A stretch of 55,462 nt of DNA from Variovorax sp. KBW07 (GTDB lineage: Bacteria; Pseudomonadota; Gammaproteobacteria; Burkholderiales; Burkholderiaceae_C), in assembly GCF_003852515.1 (NCBI RefSeq), contig NZ_QAJK01000005.1, forward strand, positions 1-55,462, given 5' to 3'. The notes under the pieces were generated by a model. That model worked only from the letters and a program-made list of their open reading frames with translations, did no database searches and was not told the DNA's origin. Of this stretch, positions 17,492-27,881 are shown one piece after another; position 1 is the first letter of the stretch, and every line of letters begins with the position of its first letter. Made by a program: the position numbers and the translations under genes.

Positions 17492-18391
17492 TCAGCCTTC
17501 GTTGCTGATGCCGCTCGACACGTGCCCGGCCGGCACGTGCAGCGACGCCGCATCGACATGGCCGGTCTGGTCGTCGAAGAAGAAGTCGGGCTCGAATTCG
17601 CGCAGGAATTCGCCCTTGGGCAGGCCGCCGAGGAACATGGCCTCGTCGACGCGGATGTTCCACTTCATGAGCGTGCGAATTGCGCGTTCGTGCGCGGGCG
17701 CGCTGCGTGCCGTGACCAGCGCGGTGCGAATGCGCATCTGCGCATTGCCCGCCATCTGCAGGCGGTGCAGGGCCATCAGCAGCGGCTTGAACGGGCCTTC
17801 GGGCAGCGGCAGGTCGGCCTTGCTGAGCTCGTGCGCCTGGAAGGCGTCGAGCCCTTCGGCCTGGAACACGCGCTCGGCCTCGTCGGAGAACAGCACCGCA
17901 TCGCCGTCGAAGGCAATGCGCACTTCGTTCGGCCAGGCGTCGCTGGCCTTGACCGACTCGACCAGCACGCGCGCGGCCGGAAAGCCCGCGGCGAGCGCCT
18001 CGCGCACGTCTTGCGCATTGACCGACAGGAACAGGTGCGCGCGCAGCGGCCGCAGGTAGCCGAAGGGCGGGCGGCCCTGGGTGAACACGCCGCGCTGCAG
18101 CTTGATGTCGGCTGCGGCGCTCGACTTGAAGATGCGCATGCCCGAGACCGGGTCGTTGCGCGAGAGGATGACGACTTCGACGCGCTGCACGCCGTCTTCG
18201 TTGAAGCGCAGCAGCTTGCGAATGAGCGAGGAGGCAATGCCGGGCGCGGCCGGCTCGTCGATGCGATCGAGCTGCAGCTTCATGTAGCCCTCGTTGTCGC
18301 CGGCCTCGAAGATCTTGTTTTCTTCTTCGAGGTTGAACAGCGCGCGCGAGGAGATCGCGACCACGAGTTTGTCTTCGAGCGTTACCGGCAT
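17492..18391 (-). CDS. 5'-nucleotidase (cytosolic NT5C1-like, PF06189 type)
   Basis: A 299-residue protein whose segments [52 protein letters not shown] and [20 protein letters not shown] match the bacterial 5'-nucleotidase family related to animal cytosolic 5'-nucleotidase I. Asp residues in the [11 protein letters not shown] motif form the HAD-like catalytic centre. It should dephosphorylate nucleoside monophosphates. It lies 25 bp downstream of gspF and 21 bp upstream of the LysR gene on the same strand, so it may be transcribed with the end of the gsp cluster. Confidence 0.85.
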   Translation of the reverse strand: MPVTLEDKLVVAISSRALFNLEEENKIFEAGDNEGYMKLQLDRIDEPAAPGIASSLIRKLLRFNEDGVQRVEVVILSRNDPVSGMRIFKSSAAADIKLQRGVFTQGRPPFGYLRPLRAHLFLSVNAQDVREALAAGFPAARVLVESVKASDAWPNEVRIAFDGDAVLFSDEAERVFQAEGLDAFQAHELSKADLPLPEGPFKPLLMALHRLQMAGNAQMRIRTALVTARSAPAHERAIRTLMKWNIRVDEAMFLGGLPKGEFLREFEPDFFFDDQTGHVDAASLHVPAGHVSSGISNEG

Positions 18392-18416
18392 GCTGCGTCC
18401 TGCGGGGTGGCCGTTG

Positions 18417-19655
18417 TCACTTGACGAATTGGTTGAGCTGGATGATGGGCAGCATCACGGCCAGGACAATGAGCATCACCACGCCGCCCATGGCGACGAT
18501 CAACAGCGGTTCGAGAATGGTAGCCAGGTGCATCGCGCGGCGCTGCACTTCGGCGCCGAGCTGGTTGGCCGCGCGCTGCAGCATCAGCGGCAGCGTGCCG
18601 GTCTGCTCGCCCAGCCGAGCGAACATCGAGACCAGGCCCGGAAAGCGTTTTTTCTGCGCCAGCGCCGAGGCCAGCGGCGCGCCTTCGCGCACCAGCACCA
18701 GCGCGTCGAGCGCATCGGCGCGCATTGCGCGGTTGCCCAGCGTTTCGGAAGCGGCCTGCAGCGCACGCAGGATCGGCACGCCGGCCGTGGCCAGCATGGC
18801 GAGCGTGCTGGCAAAGCGCGCCGCGTTGTAGCCGCGCGCGAGCTTGCCGACCAGCGGCAGCTTGAGCCAGGCGGCATCGAACTTCAGGCGGAAGGCTTCC
18901 TGCGCCAGCGCCAGGCGCACGCCGATGGCCGCGAGCACCACGCCGCACAGCATCCACCAGCCGTAGTTGCGCACCCCCGCGCTCAGCGACAGCATCACGG
19001 TGGTCAGGAAGGGCAGCGAGCGCTTGGTGCCCGCGAACACCTGCGCCACCTGCGGCACCACGTAGCTCACGAGGAAGATCACGATGACGATGGCCACCAG
19101 CGTGACGATGGCCGGGTACAGCGCGGCGCCGATCAGCTTCTGTTGCAGTGCCTGGCGTTCTTCGAGGTCGTCGGCCAGGCGGTCGAGCACCAGCCCGAGG
19201 TTGCCGCTCTGTTCGCCGGCACCGATCACTGCGGTGTAGATGGGCGAGAACTCTCGCGAGTGCGCCGACAGCGCGCGCGCGAAAGGCGAGCCCGCATTGA
19301 CTTCGGCGCGCAGCGAGGCGACGAGGTTGCGTTGCGGTTCCGACTCGGCTTCGTCCGTGAGTGCCGTGAGCGCGCGTTCCAGCGGCAGGCCCGAAGACAC
19401 GAGGCCTGCGAGCTGGCGTGTCCACACGGCAAGGCCGGTGGAGTTGAAGACGCGCTTGCCGCCGCCGAGCCAGCGGGAAAGGCCGCTGCGCTGGCCGGTG
19501 CCGTTGATGTGGTCGCTGCCGACTGGCGTGACCGACAGCGGAATCAGCGCCTGCGCGCGCAGCAGGGTGCGGGCGCTGCGCGCGGTGTCGGCCTCGAGCA
19601 CGCCTTCGCGCGACTGGCCGCTGGCATCGAGGGCTTCGAAGGAATAGGCGGGCAT
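18417..19655 (-). CDS. gspF: type II secretion inner-membrane protein GspF
   Basis: A 412-residue polytopic protein of the type II secretion inner-membrane platform. Two homologous GspF domains are visible, with [20 protein letters not shown]-like and [19 protein letters not shown] signatures, and three main hydrophobic segments including the C-terminal [13 protein letters not shown]. Near residue 180, [20 protein letters not shown] is the conserved cytoplasmic motif. It is the last gene of the minus-strand gsp array, 22 bp after gspE. Length is normal for the family. Confidence 0.96.
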   Translation of the reverse strand: MPAYSFEALDASGQSREGVLEADTARSARTLLRAQALIPLSVTPVGSDHINGTGQRSGLSRWLGGGKRVFNSTGLAVWTRQLAGLVSSGLPLERALTALTDEAESEPQRNLVASLRAEVNAGSPFARALSAHSREFSPIYTAVIGAGEQSGNLGLVLDRLADDLEERQALQQKLIGAALYPAIVTLVAIVIVIFLVSYVVPQVAQVFAGTKRSLPFLTTVMLSLSAGVRNYGWWMLCGVVLAAIGVRLALAQEAFRLKFDAAWLKLPLVGKLARGYNAARFASTLAMLATAGVPILRALQAASETLGNRAMRADALDALVLVREGAPLASALAQKKRFPGLVSMFARLGEQTGTLPLMLQRAANQLGAEVQRRAMHLATILEPLLIVAMGGVVMLIVLAVMLPIIQLNQFVK

Positions 19656-19676
19656 GGCGGGGGCGGGCGCTGGTCG

Positions 19677-21068
19677 CTAGTCGCGCGTGACGCGCAGCAG
19701 TTCCGCGCGCGAGGTGATGCCGGCCTGCACCAGCCGTTCGCCGTCTTCGCGCATCAGGCGCAGGCCGCCGCGCGCGCCGGCTTGCAGCAGTTCGCTTTCG
19801 GCGGCCTTGCTGTGAATGAGGCCCTGCACGGTCTCGTCGGCCACCAGCAGTTCGAAGATGCCGGTGCGGCCCTGGTAGCCGGTCTGGCCGCAGACGTCGC
19901 AGCCGGCGCCGGCGCAGGCCGTGCAGACCTTGCGCACGAGCCGCTGTGCGAGCACGCCCAGCAGCGAAGAGCTGAGCAGGAAGGGCTCGACGCCCATGTC
20001 GGTCAGGCGGGTGACGGCGCTGACGGAGTCGTTGGTGTGCAGCGTGGCCAGCACGAGGTGGCCGGTGAGCGAGGCCTGGATGGCGATCTGCGCGGTTTCG
20101 AAGTCACGGATTTCGCCGATCATGATCACGTCGGGGTCTTGCCGCAGGATGGCGCGCAGGGCCTTGGCGAAGGTGAGCTCGATCTTTGAATTGATCTGCG
20201 TCTGGCCCACGCCCGGCAGCTCGTATTCGATGGGGTCTTCCACCGTCATGATGTTGCTGCGGCTCGCGTCGAGCCGGGCCAGCGCGGCATACAGCGTGGT
20301 GGTCTTGCCCGAGCCCGTGGGCCCGGTCACGAGGATGATGCCGTGCGGCTGCGTGATGAGCTTTTCGAAGCGCTGCAGCGTGTCGCCCTGCATGCCGACC
20401 GATTCGAGCGTGAGCTTCGATTCGCTCTTGTCCAGCAGGCGCAGCACGGCGCGTTCGCCATGCGCGCTGGGCAGCGTGGAAACGCGCACGTCGACCGCGC
20501 GCGTGCCGATGCGCAGGCTGATGCGCCCGTCTTGCGGCAGCCGCTTTTCGGAGATGTCCAGGTCGGCCATGATCTTCAGCCGCGAGATCAGCGCGGCATG
20601 CAGCGCGCGGTTGGGCTGCACCACTTCGCGCAGCGTGCCGTCGATGCGAAAGCGCACGGACGACGTGCGCTCGTAGGGCTCGATGTGGATGTCGCTGGCA
20701 CCGTCGCGCGCGGCCTGCGTGAGCAGCGCGTTCAGCATGCGGATGATGGGCGCGTCGCCCGCGCTGGCCAGCAGGTCTTCGACCGCAGGCAGCTCCTGCA
20801 TCATGCGAGAGAGGTCGGCGTCGTTCTGCACTTCGCTCACCACCGCGGCGGCGCTCGATTCGCCTTGCGCATAGGCCGCGCTGATGCGCTGCGCCAGGGG
20901 CCCGTCGGCCAGCACCTCGAAGGCCTGCACGCCGTACTTGCGCGACACCTCGCCGACCGCGCTGCGGGCGGGGTGGGTCGACATCCACAGCGTGTAGCGG
21001 CCGTCGTCGGCCTCCTCGAGCAGCAATTGCTGGCTGCGTGCGAACGCATAGGGCAGGGGATAGCGCAT
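19677..21068 (-). CDS. gspE: type II secretion ATPase GspE
   Basis: A 463-residue cytoplasmic ATPase that drives pseudopilus assembly. Walker A is GPTGSGKT (residues 249-256), the Walker B-like segment is [12 protein letters not shown], and the His box is LATLHTNDS. The tetracysteine region is compact ([14 protein letters not shown]) rather than the long loop of classic GspE proteins. The N-terminal N1E domain is short. It lies 63 bp downstream of gspD. Confidence 0.96.
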   Translation of the reverse strand: MRYPLPYAFARSQQLLLEEADDGRYTLWMSTHPARSAVGEVSRKYGVQAFEVLADGPLAQRISAAYAQGESSAAAVVSEVQNDADLSRMMQELPAVEDLLASAGDAPIIRMLNALLTQAARDGASDIHIEPYERTSSVRFRIDGTLREVVQPNRALHAALISRLKIMADLDISEKRLPQDGRISLRIGTRAVDVRVSTLPSAHGERAVLRLLDKSESKLTLESVGMQGDTLQRFEKLITQPHGIILVTGPTGSGKTTTLYAALARLDASRSNIMTVEDPIEYELPGVGQTQINSKIELTFAKALRAILRQDPDVIMIGEIRDFETAQIAIQASLTGHLVLATLHTNDSVSAVTRLTDMGVEPFLLSSSLLGVLAQRLVRKVCTACAGAGCDVCGQTGYQGRTGIFELLVADETVQGLIHSKAAESELLQAGARGGLRLMREDGERLVQAGITSRAELLRVTRD

Positions 21069-21131
21069 GGGCAGGGTCAGCGGGGCGTGTGCGTGGAGAA
21101 AGGAAAGGCGTTGAACGAAAGGATAGAACGA

Positions 21132-23423
21132 TCAGGGCAGTTCGCGCGAGCTCACCGGGTCGGCCGTGGGCGGCAGCGCGCCGCGCAGCGGGCTGGGTGC
21201 CAGCCGGCGGTTGTCGGCGGCGGCCTGGGCCGGCGGAATGAGCTGGGTGCCTTCCATGCGCAGGCTGCCGAAGTCCGCGGGGCCCTTGCGCGGGAGCGGT
21301 GCCTCGGGCAACACGGGCGCGGAGTCCACGCTGCGCAGCATGATGTTGTCGGCGTTCGGCTGGTTGCGCTGCTGCATGCCGCGGATTTCGTCGTAGCGGT
21401 CGTAGGCGAAGGATTCGGTGGCGATGGCGTCGCGCATGACGACGGGGCGCAGGAACATCATGAGGTTGTTCTTCTCGCGCTTGCGGTTCTCGCTCTTGAA
21501 CAGGTTGCCGACCACCGGGATGTCGCCGGCCAGCGGCACCTTGTCGATGCTGGTGCCGTAGGTGTCCGACAGCAGGCCGCCGAGCATGACGAGGCCGCCG
21601 TCTTCGACCAGCACGCTCGATTCGAGCGAGCGCTTGTTGGTGGTCGGGCCGTTCGGGTCGGTGGTGGTGCCCGCGGCGACGTTCGAGATCTCCTGGAAGA
21701 TCACCATCTTCACGGTGCCGTTCTCGTTGATCTGCGGACGCACGCGCAGCGTGAGGCCCACGTCCTTGCGCTCGACGGTGGTGAAGGGGTTGACGCCCAC
21801 CGAGCCCGAGGTGCTGGCGTACGAGCCCGTGGGGAAGGGCACGTTCTGGCCGATGACGATCTTGGCTTCTTCGTTGTCCAGCGTGAGCAGGTTGGGCGTG
21901 GACAGCACGTTGGCGTCGCTGTCGTTGCTGAAGAAGTTGGCGATGGCGCCCAGGATGTACTGGCCGCCGATCTTGCCGGCAATGCCGAGGTTCAGGCCCG
22001 GGTTCAGCTTGATGCCGGCCGGGTTCTTGGTCGCGAGCGCCTGGGTCAGGGCCAGGATGTTGTTGCCGTTCAGCGACGAGTTGGTGCCGATGAGTGCGTT
22101 GTTGCCTAGCGCGCTTTGCCACTGCACGCCGAAGCTCGCGGCCTTGGAGGCATTGACCTCGACGATCAGCGCTTCGATCATGACCTGCGCGCGGCGGCCG
22201 TCGAGCCGGTCGATCACGGCGCGCATCTGGCGGTACTGCGGCTCGGGCGCGGTGATGATCAGCGAGTTGGTCGATGGGTCGGCCTGAATCTGGCCACCGG
22301 TCGAGGGCTGGTTGGCGTTGTTGAGCGGCGCATTGGCCGCGGCCGAGCCGCCGCTTCCGCCGCTCATGTTGCTGGTCTGCATGGCTTGCGGCGCGCTGCC
22401 TTGCTGCGGCACCGGGCTGCCGCCGCCACCGCCCGCGGCGCCTTGCGCGCCCGACTGCTGGTTGGCGGCCATGGCGGCGCGCAGCGTGGCGGCCAGCCGC
22501 ACCGCATCGGCGTTCTTCAGGTAGACCACGTAGATGTTGCCGGCCGCGCCGTTGCTGCTCTCGTTGGGCGCGCGGTCGAGCTTCTCGACCAGCGTGCGCA
22601 CGAGCTGCACGCGCGCCGGATTGGCTGCCCGCAGGATGAGCGCGTTGCTGCGCGGATCGGCCAGCAGCGTGGTGCGGAACGATGCATCGGCGGCGCCCGG
22701 CGCAGCGGCGGCACCCGGCGCGCCCGAGCCGCTGCCGTCGACCAGCCGCTGCACCAGCGGCAGCAGGTCGGTGGCAATCGAGTGCTTGAGCTGGATGACC
22801 TCGATGTCGGACGCATTGGGCACGTCGAGCGACGCGATGATGCGGGCCAGCCGGCGCATGTTGTCGGCGTAGTCGGTGATCACGAGCGAGTTGTTGCCCG
22901 GGTTCACGTTGATGGTGTTGTTCGGCGGAATGAGCGGGCGCAGCACCGGCAGCAGGCTGTTGGGCGACTCGTAGTTGAGCCGGAAGATCTGCGTGACGAT
23001 CTGGTTGCTGCCGCTGGACGAGGTGGCACCGATGGAGGTGTTGACGGTGCTGCTCTGCAGCTTGGCATCGGCTTCGGGCACCACCTTGTAGAGGCCGTCG
23101 GCTTCGACCACCGCGAAGCCCTGCAGCCGCAGCGCCGAGGCGAACTGGTTGAACGCGGCGGCCGGTGCGATGGCGCGGTCGGTCACCAGGTTCATGGTGC
23201 CCTTGACGCGCGGATCGACCACCACGTCGCGCCCGGTGACCACCGCCATGGTGCGGGCCACGGCCTCGATGTCGGCGTTGGCGAAGTTGAGGGTGATCGG
23301 CTCGCCGCGCCGCGGTGCGTCGCCCTGCGCGAACACGGCGGGCGCCGCTTGCAGGAACGTGGCCGCGATCAGCACGCGCACGGCGAGTGCGACGGTGCCG
23401 GTCGAAAACAGTGGCTTCATCAT
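21132..23423 (-). CDS. gspD: type II secretion secretin GspD
   Basis: A 763-residue outer-membrane channel subunit. A signal peptide (ending AAPAVFAQG) precedes the N0 domain (ITLNFANADIEAVARTMAVV), then N1-N3 domains with two Gly/Ser/Pro-rich insertions, one near residue 340 (GGGGGSPVPQQGSAPQ). The secretin domain carries VPLAGDIPVVGNLFK and NNLMMFLRPVVM. The C-terminal tail after about residue 690 is proline-rich and may hold the pilotin-binding region; no gspS is seen here. gspN ends seven bases upstream. Confidence 0.96.
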   Translation of the reverse strand: MMKPLFSTGTVALAVRVLIAATFLQAAPAVFAQGDAPRRGEPITLNFANADIEAVARTMAVVTGRDVVVDPRVKGTMNLVTDRAIAPAAAFNQFASALRLQGFAVVEADGLYKVVPEADAKLQSSTVNTSIGATSSSGSNQIVTQIFRLNYESPNSLLPVLRPLIPPNNTINVNPGNNSLVITDYADNMRRLARIIASLDVPNASDIEVIQLKHSIATDLLPLVQRLVDGSGSGAPGAAAAPGAADASFRTTLLADPRSNALILRAANPARVQLVRTLVEKLDRAPNESSNGAAGNIYVVYLKNADAVRLAATLRAAMAANQQSGAQGAAGGGGGSPVPQQGSAPQAMQTSNMSGGSGGSAAANAPLNNANQPSTGGQIQADPSTNSLIITAPEPQYRQMRAVIDRLDGRRAQVMIEALIVEVNASKAASFGVQWQSALGNNALIGTNSSLNGNNILALTQALATKNPAGIKLNPGLNLGIAGKIGGQYILGAIANFFSNDSDANVLSTPNLLTLDNEEAKIVIGQNVPFPTGSYASTSGSVGVNPFTTVERKDVGLTLRVRPQINENGTVKMVIFQEISNVAAGTTTDPNGPTTNKRSLESSVLVEDGGLVMLGGLLSDTYGTSIDKVPLAGDIPVVGNLFKSENRKREKNNLMMFLRPVVMRDAIATESFAYDRYDEIRGMQQRNQPNADNIMLRSVDSAPVLPEAPLPRKGPADFGSLRMEGTQLIPPAQAAADNRRLAPSPLRGALPPTADPVSSRELP

Positions 23424-23430
23424 GATCGGG

Positions 23431-24231
23431 TCAACCCAGGGTGATGATCGAACGCGCGTTGTTGCGCCGTCCGATGATGTTCAACAAATTGGAAAGTGCG
23501 TCTTCGCGGCCGGGTGCGGCACTGGCTTCGCCGTTGAAGCGAAAAGCGGTGCCGTTCCAGCTGCCGCTGCCGTTCAGTTCGAGGCTGCCTTCGCGCGTGC
23601 TGAGCAGCAGCGTGGGGCGGTTGCCGCCTTCGAGCGTGAGCCGGTAGCTGCCCATCGGACGCAGGGTCGACAGGCTGGAGGAAACATCGGTGGCGTCGAG
23701 CGTGGCCTGCCCGGCGATGCGCAGCGCGGGGCCGTCCCACTGCATGGCGAAGGCCTTGGTGGAGAGATCGAGCGCGCCTTCGAGCTTGAGCGTGTTCCAG
23801 GGCGCACCCAGGCCGGTGAGCATGGTGGCGGGCCAGCGCGAGCGCGCGTCCTGCCATTCGAGCTGCATGCCGCCGGCGCGCAGGCTGGCCTTGAGCTGGA
23901 GCGGGGTGGCCGCGCAGCAGGGCAGGTCGAGGCTGGCGGACATGCCGCCCCAGCTCGGCCGCATGCGCCAGTGCAGCAGGCCGGGCAGCGACGCGGCTTC
24001 GGAGCCGCCGACGCCGCTGGCGAACACGACGGCGGCCGTGCCGTTCCAGACGGTGCCGCGCGGGTTGGCCAGCACCAGCCGGCCCTGGCTCCAGTTCGAC
24101 AGCGCGGCCGAGAGCCAGCGCGCCGGCGCGAACAGCGCCACCGCCAGCAGCACGCCGACAAGGATGCCGAGCAGGGCCCAACGCCAGCCGCGGCGCGGCT
24201 TGGGTTCGGGGAGCGAAGGGCGCGTCACCAT
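23431..24231 (-). CDS. gspN: type II secretion protein GspN
   Basis: A 266-residue protein with one N-terminal membrane anchor (WALLGILVGVLLAVALFAPA) and a periplasmic beta-rich domain with family features such as NPRGTVWNG and GLGAPWNTLKLEG. ATG 24231 starts just before the anchor; the frame is open 34 codons further but only across gspM sequence. GspN is an accessory component found in a subset of type II systems, including those of Burkholderiales. It lies between gspM and gspD as expected. Confidence 0.9.
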   Translation of the reverse strand: MVTRPSLPEPKPRRGWRWALLGILVGVLLAVALFAPARWLSAALSNWSQGRLVLANPRGTVWNGTAAVVFASGVGGSEAASLPGLLHWRMRPSWGGMSASLDLPCCAATPLQLKASLRAGGMQLEWQDARSRWPATMLTGLGAPWNTLKLEGALDLSTKAFAMQWDGPALRIAGQATLDATDVSSSLSTLRPMGSYRLTLEGGNRPTLLLSTREGSLELNGSGSWNGTAFRFNGEASAAPGREDALSNLLNIIGRRNNARSIITLG

Positions 24232-24247
24232 GACAGGTGGCCGTGGC

Positions 24248-24799
24248 TCATCGCGCCGCGGGCAGCGCCATGACGAGCGTGCCTTCCCAGCGGACCTGCG
24301 GGGCTTGCGACGATGCGTCCTTGCTGTTGCCACTGCCGCCCGCTGCCGGCGGTGCGGCGGGTGCGCGGGTCAGGTGGGCTTCGCGCGGCACGGCATGGGC
24401 GTTGCCGCGTGCCTGTGCCAGCCACTGGGCGACGGCGTTCGCGGGCGCTGCGCGCAGCGTGACGGTGGCGCTGTCGCCGCCGGCGTTCATGAGCTGGGCG
24501 TTGCTGGTGCCGAGGCCGTCGCGCACCGAGGCTTCGAGTGCGCGCATGGCGTCGTCGCGGTTCAGCCGGGGCTGCGACTGCAGTGCCTTGGCGCGGTTCT
24601 GCAGGGTCGCCATCTGCTGCAGTTGGCCATCGAGCCTGGCGTGTTCGGCCGGGGCCGCGGCCAGCGTGCGCAAGGCGGGCGCGAGCGCAATCCACCAGAG
24701 CAGGGCCAGTGCCACCAGCGCGATCGCGGCGGCGACCAGGCGGCGCTCGCGCGCTTCGAGGGTGGCCCAGCGGGCCTTGAGCTGTTCGCTGAAATTCAT
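24248..24799 (-). CDS. gspM: type II secretion protein GspM
   Basis: A 183-residue bitopic inner-membrane protein with a cytoplasmic N-terminus (MNFSEQLKARWATLEARERR), one membrane segment (about residues 21-42) and a ferredoxin-like periplasmic domain. ATG 24799 overlaps the gspL stop by four bases (ATGA), which fixes the start; longer frames upstream only shadow gspL. GspM pairs with GspL and links the ATPase to the pseudopilus. Confidence 0.92.
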   Translation of the reverse strand: MNFSEQLKARWATLEARERRLVAAAIALVALALLWWIALAPALRTLAAAPAEHARLDGQLQQMATLQNRAKALQSQPRLNRDDAMRALEASVRDGLGTSNAQLMNAGGDSATVTLRAAPANAVAQWLAQARGNAHAVPREAHLTRAPAAPPAAGGSGNSKDASSQAPQVRWEGTLVMALPAAR

Positions 24800-26007
24800 C
24801 GGGTGGCCTCGGCCTGTACCAGCAGCAGATCGCCTTCGGTGCGCACGTTGTAGCCGCGCGGCGCCATCGCGCCGGTGAGCTGGGACACCTCGGACGGTTG
24901 CAGCCCGAGGCCGCGCAGGCGCAACTGGCCGGCGCTGTAGTCGACGGCGGTCGGCACCTTGCCGGGCGGGAGGTTGGTGGCGAGTGCACCGACCATGGGT
25001 TCGAAGTCGCTGCCGGCCACGTCGCCCACGGCCTGCTGCAGCGCCGCGACTTCGCGCTGCATCTGCAGCGGGGCGTCGACCACGATCTTCACCGAGGGGA
25101 AGGTCAGGGTCAGGACGGCATCGGCGGCCTTGCGCTTGGCTTCGAGCGCGTTGCGTTCTTTCCAGGCCCAGGCGTTGAGGCCGATCAGTTGCGTGAGCAG
25201 CAGCACGACGGCGCCCCAGCGCGCCGCGCGCCACTCGGGGGCGTAGCGCAGGGTCTGGAACACCGATGCGAATTTCTTGCCGGCGCGCGCGCGGCCGGTG
25301 ACGGCGAGGTCGAACTGCGCCAGCTCCCAGGGCGTGCGCGCGGCCTGCAGCCAGCGCTGCGGCGTCTGCACGATGGGCACGCGGCGCTCCAGCAGGTGCT
25401 CGGCGGCTTCGGCCACGGCGGGCTCGGTGGTGATGACGGCGGTGTCGAGCGGCAGGCCGCCCGACAGTGCCAGGCCGGCGCCGGCCAGCGGCAGCGAGAC
25501 GACACCATCGGCATCGCAGACCGTGAGCTGCGGTGACTCGGGCTCGCCGGTGATCTGCAGCAGCGGCGGGCCATCGGCCGGCTGCGGCGCGAATTCGGGA
25601 ACGATGCGAACCACGCGCCGCCCGGCCGCTTCGAGCCCCTGCACGATGCTGCGCAGCCAGATGCGGTTGCAGGCCGCGACCCACACCGGGCCGCCGGCCT
25701 TGGCGTCGGGCTCGAGCGCGAAGTGCAGGGCCTCGGGCTCGTCGAGCAGGTGTTCTTCGAGCAGGCCGTCGAGCACGGCGCGCAGCCTGGAGGCGCTGCC
25801 CATGCTGCCCTTGGGCAGCGTGACGCGGTGCCACGACAGCGCCGCCGAAGGAATGCCGAGCGTGACTTCGGTGCTCGAGGGCAGGAGCGCCAGCAGCGCG
25901 CGGCCTTGGTTGCGCAACGCAATGCCGTCGTCGCCTGCCTGGGCCCAGTCGTACTCACCCGCGGCGTCGGCCGGAGGGAGGGGGGCAATGAGCAGCAGGG
26001 GAGTCAT
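24796..26007 (-). CDS. gspL: type II secretion protein GspL
   Basis: A 403-residue inner-membrane protein. Residues 1-240 form the actin-like cytoplasmic domain that binds GspE; one membrane segment follows near residue 265 (WGAVVLLLTQLIGLNAWAW); the rest is periplasmic. It overlaps gspM by four bases. It is separated from gspK by 129 bp, the largest gap within the minus-strand array. A TACAAT hexamer at 26036-26031 (minus strand) could be a -10 box of an internal promoter about 24 bases before the start, but no good -35 is seen. Confidence 0.92.
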   Translation of the reverse strand: MTPLLLIAPLPPADAAGEYDWAQAGDDGIALRNQGRALLALLPSSTEVTLGIPSAALSWHRVTLPKGSMGSASRLRAVLDGLLEEHLLDEPEALHFALEPDAKAGGPVWVAACNRIWLRSIVQGLEAAGRRVVRIVPEFAPQPADGPPLLQITGEPESPQLTVCDADGVVSLPLAGAGLALSGGLPLDTAVITTEPAVAEAAEHLLERRVPIVQTPQRWLQAARTPWELAQFDLAVTGRARAGKKFASVFQTLRYAPEWRAARWGAVVLLLTQLIGLNAWAWKERNALEAKRKAADAVLTLTFPSVKIVVDAPLQMQREVAALQQAVGDVAGSDFEPMVGALATNLPPGKVPTAVDYSAGQLRLRGLGLQPSEVSQLTGAMAPRGYNVRTEGDLLLVQAEATR

Positions 26008-26136
26008 GTCGATGTTGGAAAAGCCGGTGGATTGTAGGTGCGTGTCTTACAGGCAGGCGCTCTAATTTCGATAGCGTAGCGCGCAGGTGTGACGGCCGTT
26101 AGACGGCTTTTTGTTCATAAAAAATGACATTCGTAA
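26008..26136. other. intergenic gap inside the gsp array with plus-oriented hairpin and T run
   Basis: This 129-bp gap separates gspK and gspL. On the plus strand GCCGT-TAG-ACGGC is followed by TTTTT (about 26094-26111), a short terminator-like element facing against the gsp genes. It would stop antisense transcripts coming through gspL. The AT content is higher than in the flanking genes. Confidence 0.35.
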
Positions 26137-27165
26137 TCAGGGTTTGACCGGAGTGTTGCTGGCACCCGCGCCGCGCGTGCGCCAGACGGTCGTCACGGTG
26201 ATCCCGTTGCGCTGGAGCAGCGAGTGCTCTTCGACCCAGGTGCGGTCCAGGCGCAGCTTGCCGTACACCTCGAAGAACTGCGTGCCCACGCCGTGCTGCG
26301 TCGCGTTGAAAGGCGTGCCGCCGCTGGGCAGCGCGGCATTGGCGGCGGCGATGTCCTTGAAGAACGCGCGTGTGCGCCGGTCCACCAACTGGCGCGCGTT
26401 GGCGATGCTGAGCGACTCCATGCTGGCGCTGAGGGCCTCGGCGCTGGCGGTGTTGACGTTGAGCGTGGTGCGCACCGGCAGGATGGTCACGTAGGGTTCG
26501 AGGGCTGCGGCGGTGGAGGGCGAGAGCCCGAGCCACACCAGTTGCGAGACCTCTTGCGGCATGAGCGACGCTGTGCCGGCGTCGGCCTCGGCGCTGCCGT
26601 CGGCCGCGGTGCCGTTGGACAGGGCGCGCACGAGGCCCGAGGTCATCTGGTTGAGTTCCGCCACCGGCAGGCCGAGCAGGCCGAACAATCGGGTGAAGGT
26701 GGCGACGCTGGCCGGCACCGGCTTGCCGCCATCGACCAGCGACAGCACGTTGAGCTTGGACTGCGCATCGACGATGCGGCCCGACAGGAAGGCATCGGGC
26801 AGCCCTTCGAGGCTGTCGCTCGACACGTTCTTGTCGGCGGCCAGGAAACTGGTGAGGCGCGCTTCCTCGAGCGGCACGGCCCAGGGTTCGCCGAGGTGGT
26901 CGGGACCGCCGGCGCGGCCGTCTTCGCCGAGGATCAGGCGCGACCAGTCGAGCGCGCCGATCAACACCCAGGCGGCCTGCACGCGCGCACGTTCGGCGCC
27001 TTCGACTTCCGCCGCACGCCACTGCTGCCACAGCGCGGCGGCGGAGAAGGTGGCCACCAGCATCACGGTCAGCATGGCGGCGAGCAGCGCGGCGCCGGCC
27101 TGTCGGCGTGTGCGCGACAGCAGCCTGTCGGTGCGCGTGCAAGCGCGTAGAGGCGTCGTCGTCAT
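26137..27165 (-). CDS. gspK: type II secretion minor pseudopilin GspK
   Basis: A 342-residue minor pseudopilin. A basic leader is followed by the prepilin-like hydrophobic segment QAGAALLAAMLTVMLVATFS, with a probable cleavage after Gly. The large C-terminal domain carries the GspK segment LNVNTASAEALSASM. ATG 27165 overlaps the gspJ stop by four bases, deciding the start against the longer open frame. GspK caps the pseudopilus tip with GspI and GspJ. Confidence 0.93.
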   Translation of the reverse strand: MTTTPLRACTRTDRLLSRTRRQAGAALLAAMLTVMLVATFSAAALWQQWRAAEVEGAERARVQAAWVLIGALDWSRLILGEDGRAGGPDHLGEPWAVPLEEARLTSFLAADKNVSSDSLEGLPDAFLSGRIVDAQSKLNVLSLVDGGKPVPASVATFTRLFGLLGLPVAELNQMTSGLVRALSNGTAADGSAEADAGTASLMPQEVSQLVWLGLSPSTAAALEPYVTILPVRTTLNVNTASAEALSASMESLSIANARQLVDRRTRAFFKDIAAANAALPSGGTPFNATQHGVGTQFFEVYGKLRLDRTWVEEHSLLQRNGITVTTVWRTRGAGASNTPVKP

Positions 27166-27881
27166 GATGATTTCGGCGCCCCGATGGTCGGCTTGACCCA
27201 GTCGCGGGTGAGTTCGCCCGACAGCCCTTCGCCGGGCGGCAGGCTCAGCACCAGGCGCACCCCGTCGGGCATGTTGACGAGCGGGCCCGTGGCATTGGCC
27301 GGGTTGCCCGGCGTGGGCGGATTGGTCGGCGGCGGCACGGCGTTGGGCAACTGGCCGGCGGGCACCCAGCTGTTCTCGCGGAAGTAGTAGAGCTGCCAGC
27401 TGGTGGCGGGCAGCAGGGCCACGTCGCCGTAGCCGCCCGGTTGCGCGCCGCCGTCCTGTGCCCAGCTGGCGGCAAGGTTCCAGGCCTGCTGCCACTCGCC
27501 GCGCGTGGTGAAGGGCGGCGACTGCCAGCGCCGCCAGCGCACACCGTCGGGGCCGCCGCGCAGCGTCCATGCCACCACCAGCACCGAAGGCGCGGTCGCG
27601 TCGCTGTTGCGGCGCGTGAGGCGCAGCACGCGGCCGTCCCAGTCGATCGGGCGGGTCTGCGCCAGCGCGGTGGTGGCGTCGAGGTCGGCGCCCCACTGAG
27701 CGAGCGTGGCCTGCAGCGTCAGGATGGCGTCGGCGCGCTGCTGGTTCTGCGTGGTGGCGCGCGACATGCTGTCGAGCCCGCGCCAGCTCACGAGCGAGAG
27801 CAGCGCCATCACGGAGATGGCAACCAGCAGTTCGATCAGCGTGAAGCCCCGGGTTGCCGGGCGGTGGTTGCGTGGCGCCAT
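27162..27881 (-). CDS. gspJ: type II secretion minor pseudopilin GspJ
   Basis: A 239-residue pseudopilin with the processing site RG/FTLIELLVAISVMALLSL near residues 11-29. The C-terminal domain has GVRWRRWQSP and PATSWQLYYFRENSWVP. A Pro/Asn-rich insertion (PPPTNPPTPGNPANATG) lies near residue 195. The ATG at 27881 shares one base with the gspI stop (TGATG), so translation is coupled. Confidence 0.93.
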   Translation of the reverse strand: MAPRNHRPATRGFTLIELLVAISVMALLSLVSWRGLDSMSRATTQNQQRADAILTLQATLAQWGADLDATTALAQTRPIDWDGRVLRLTRRNSDATAPSVLVVAWTLRGGPDGVRWRRWQSPPFTTRGEWQQAWNLAASWAQDGGAQPGGYGDVALLPATSWQLYYFRENSWVPAGQLPNAVPPPTNPPTPGNPANATGPLVNMPDGVRLVLSLPPGEGLSGELTRDWVKPTIGAPKSS

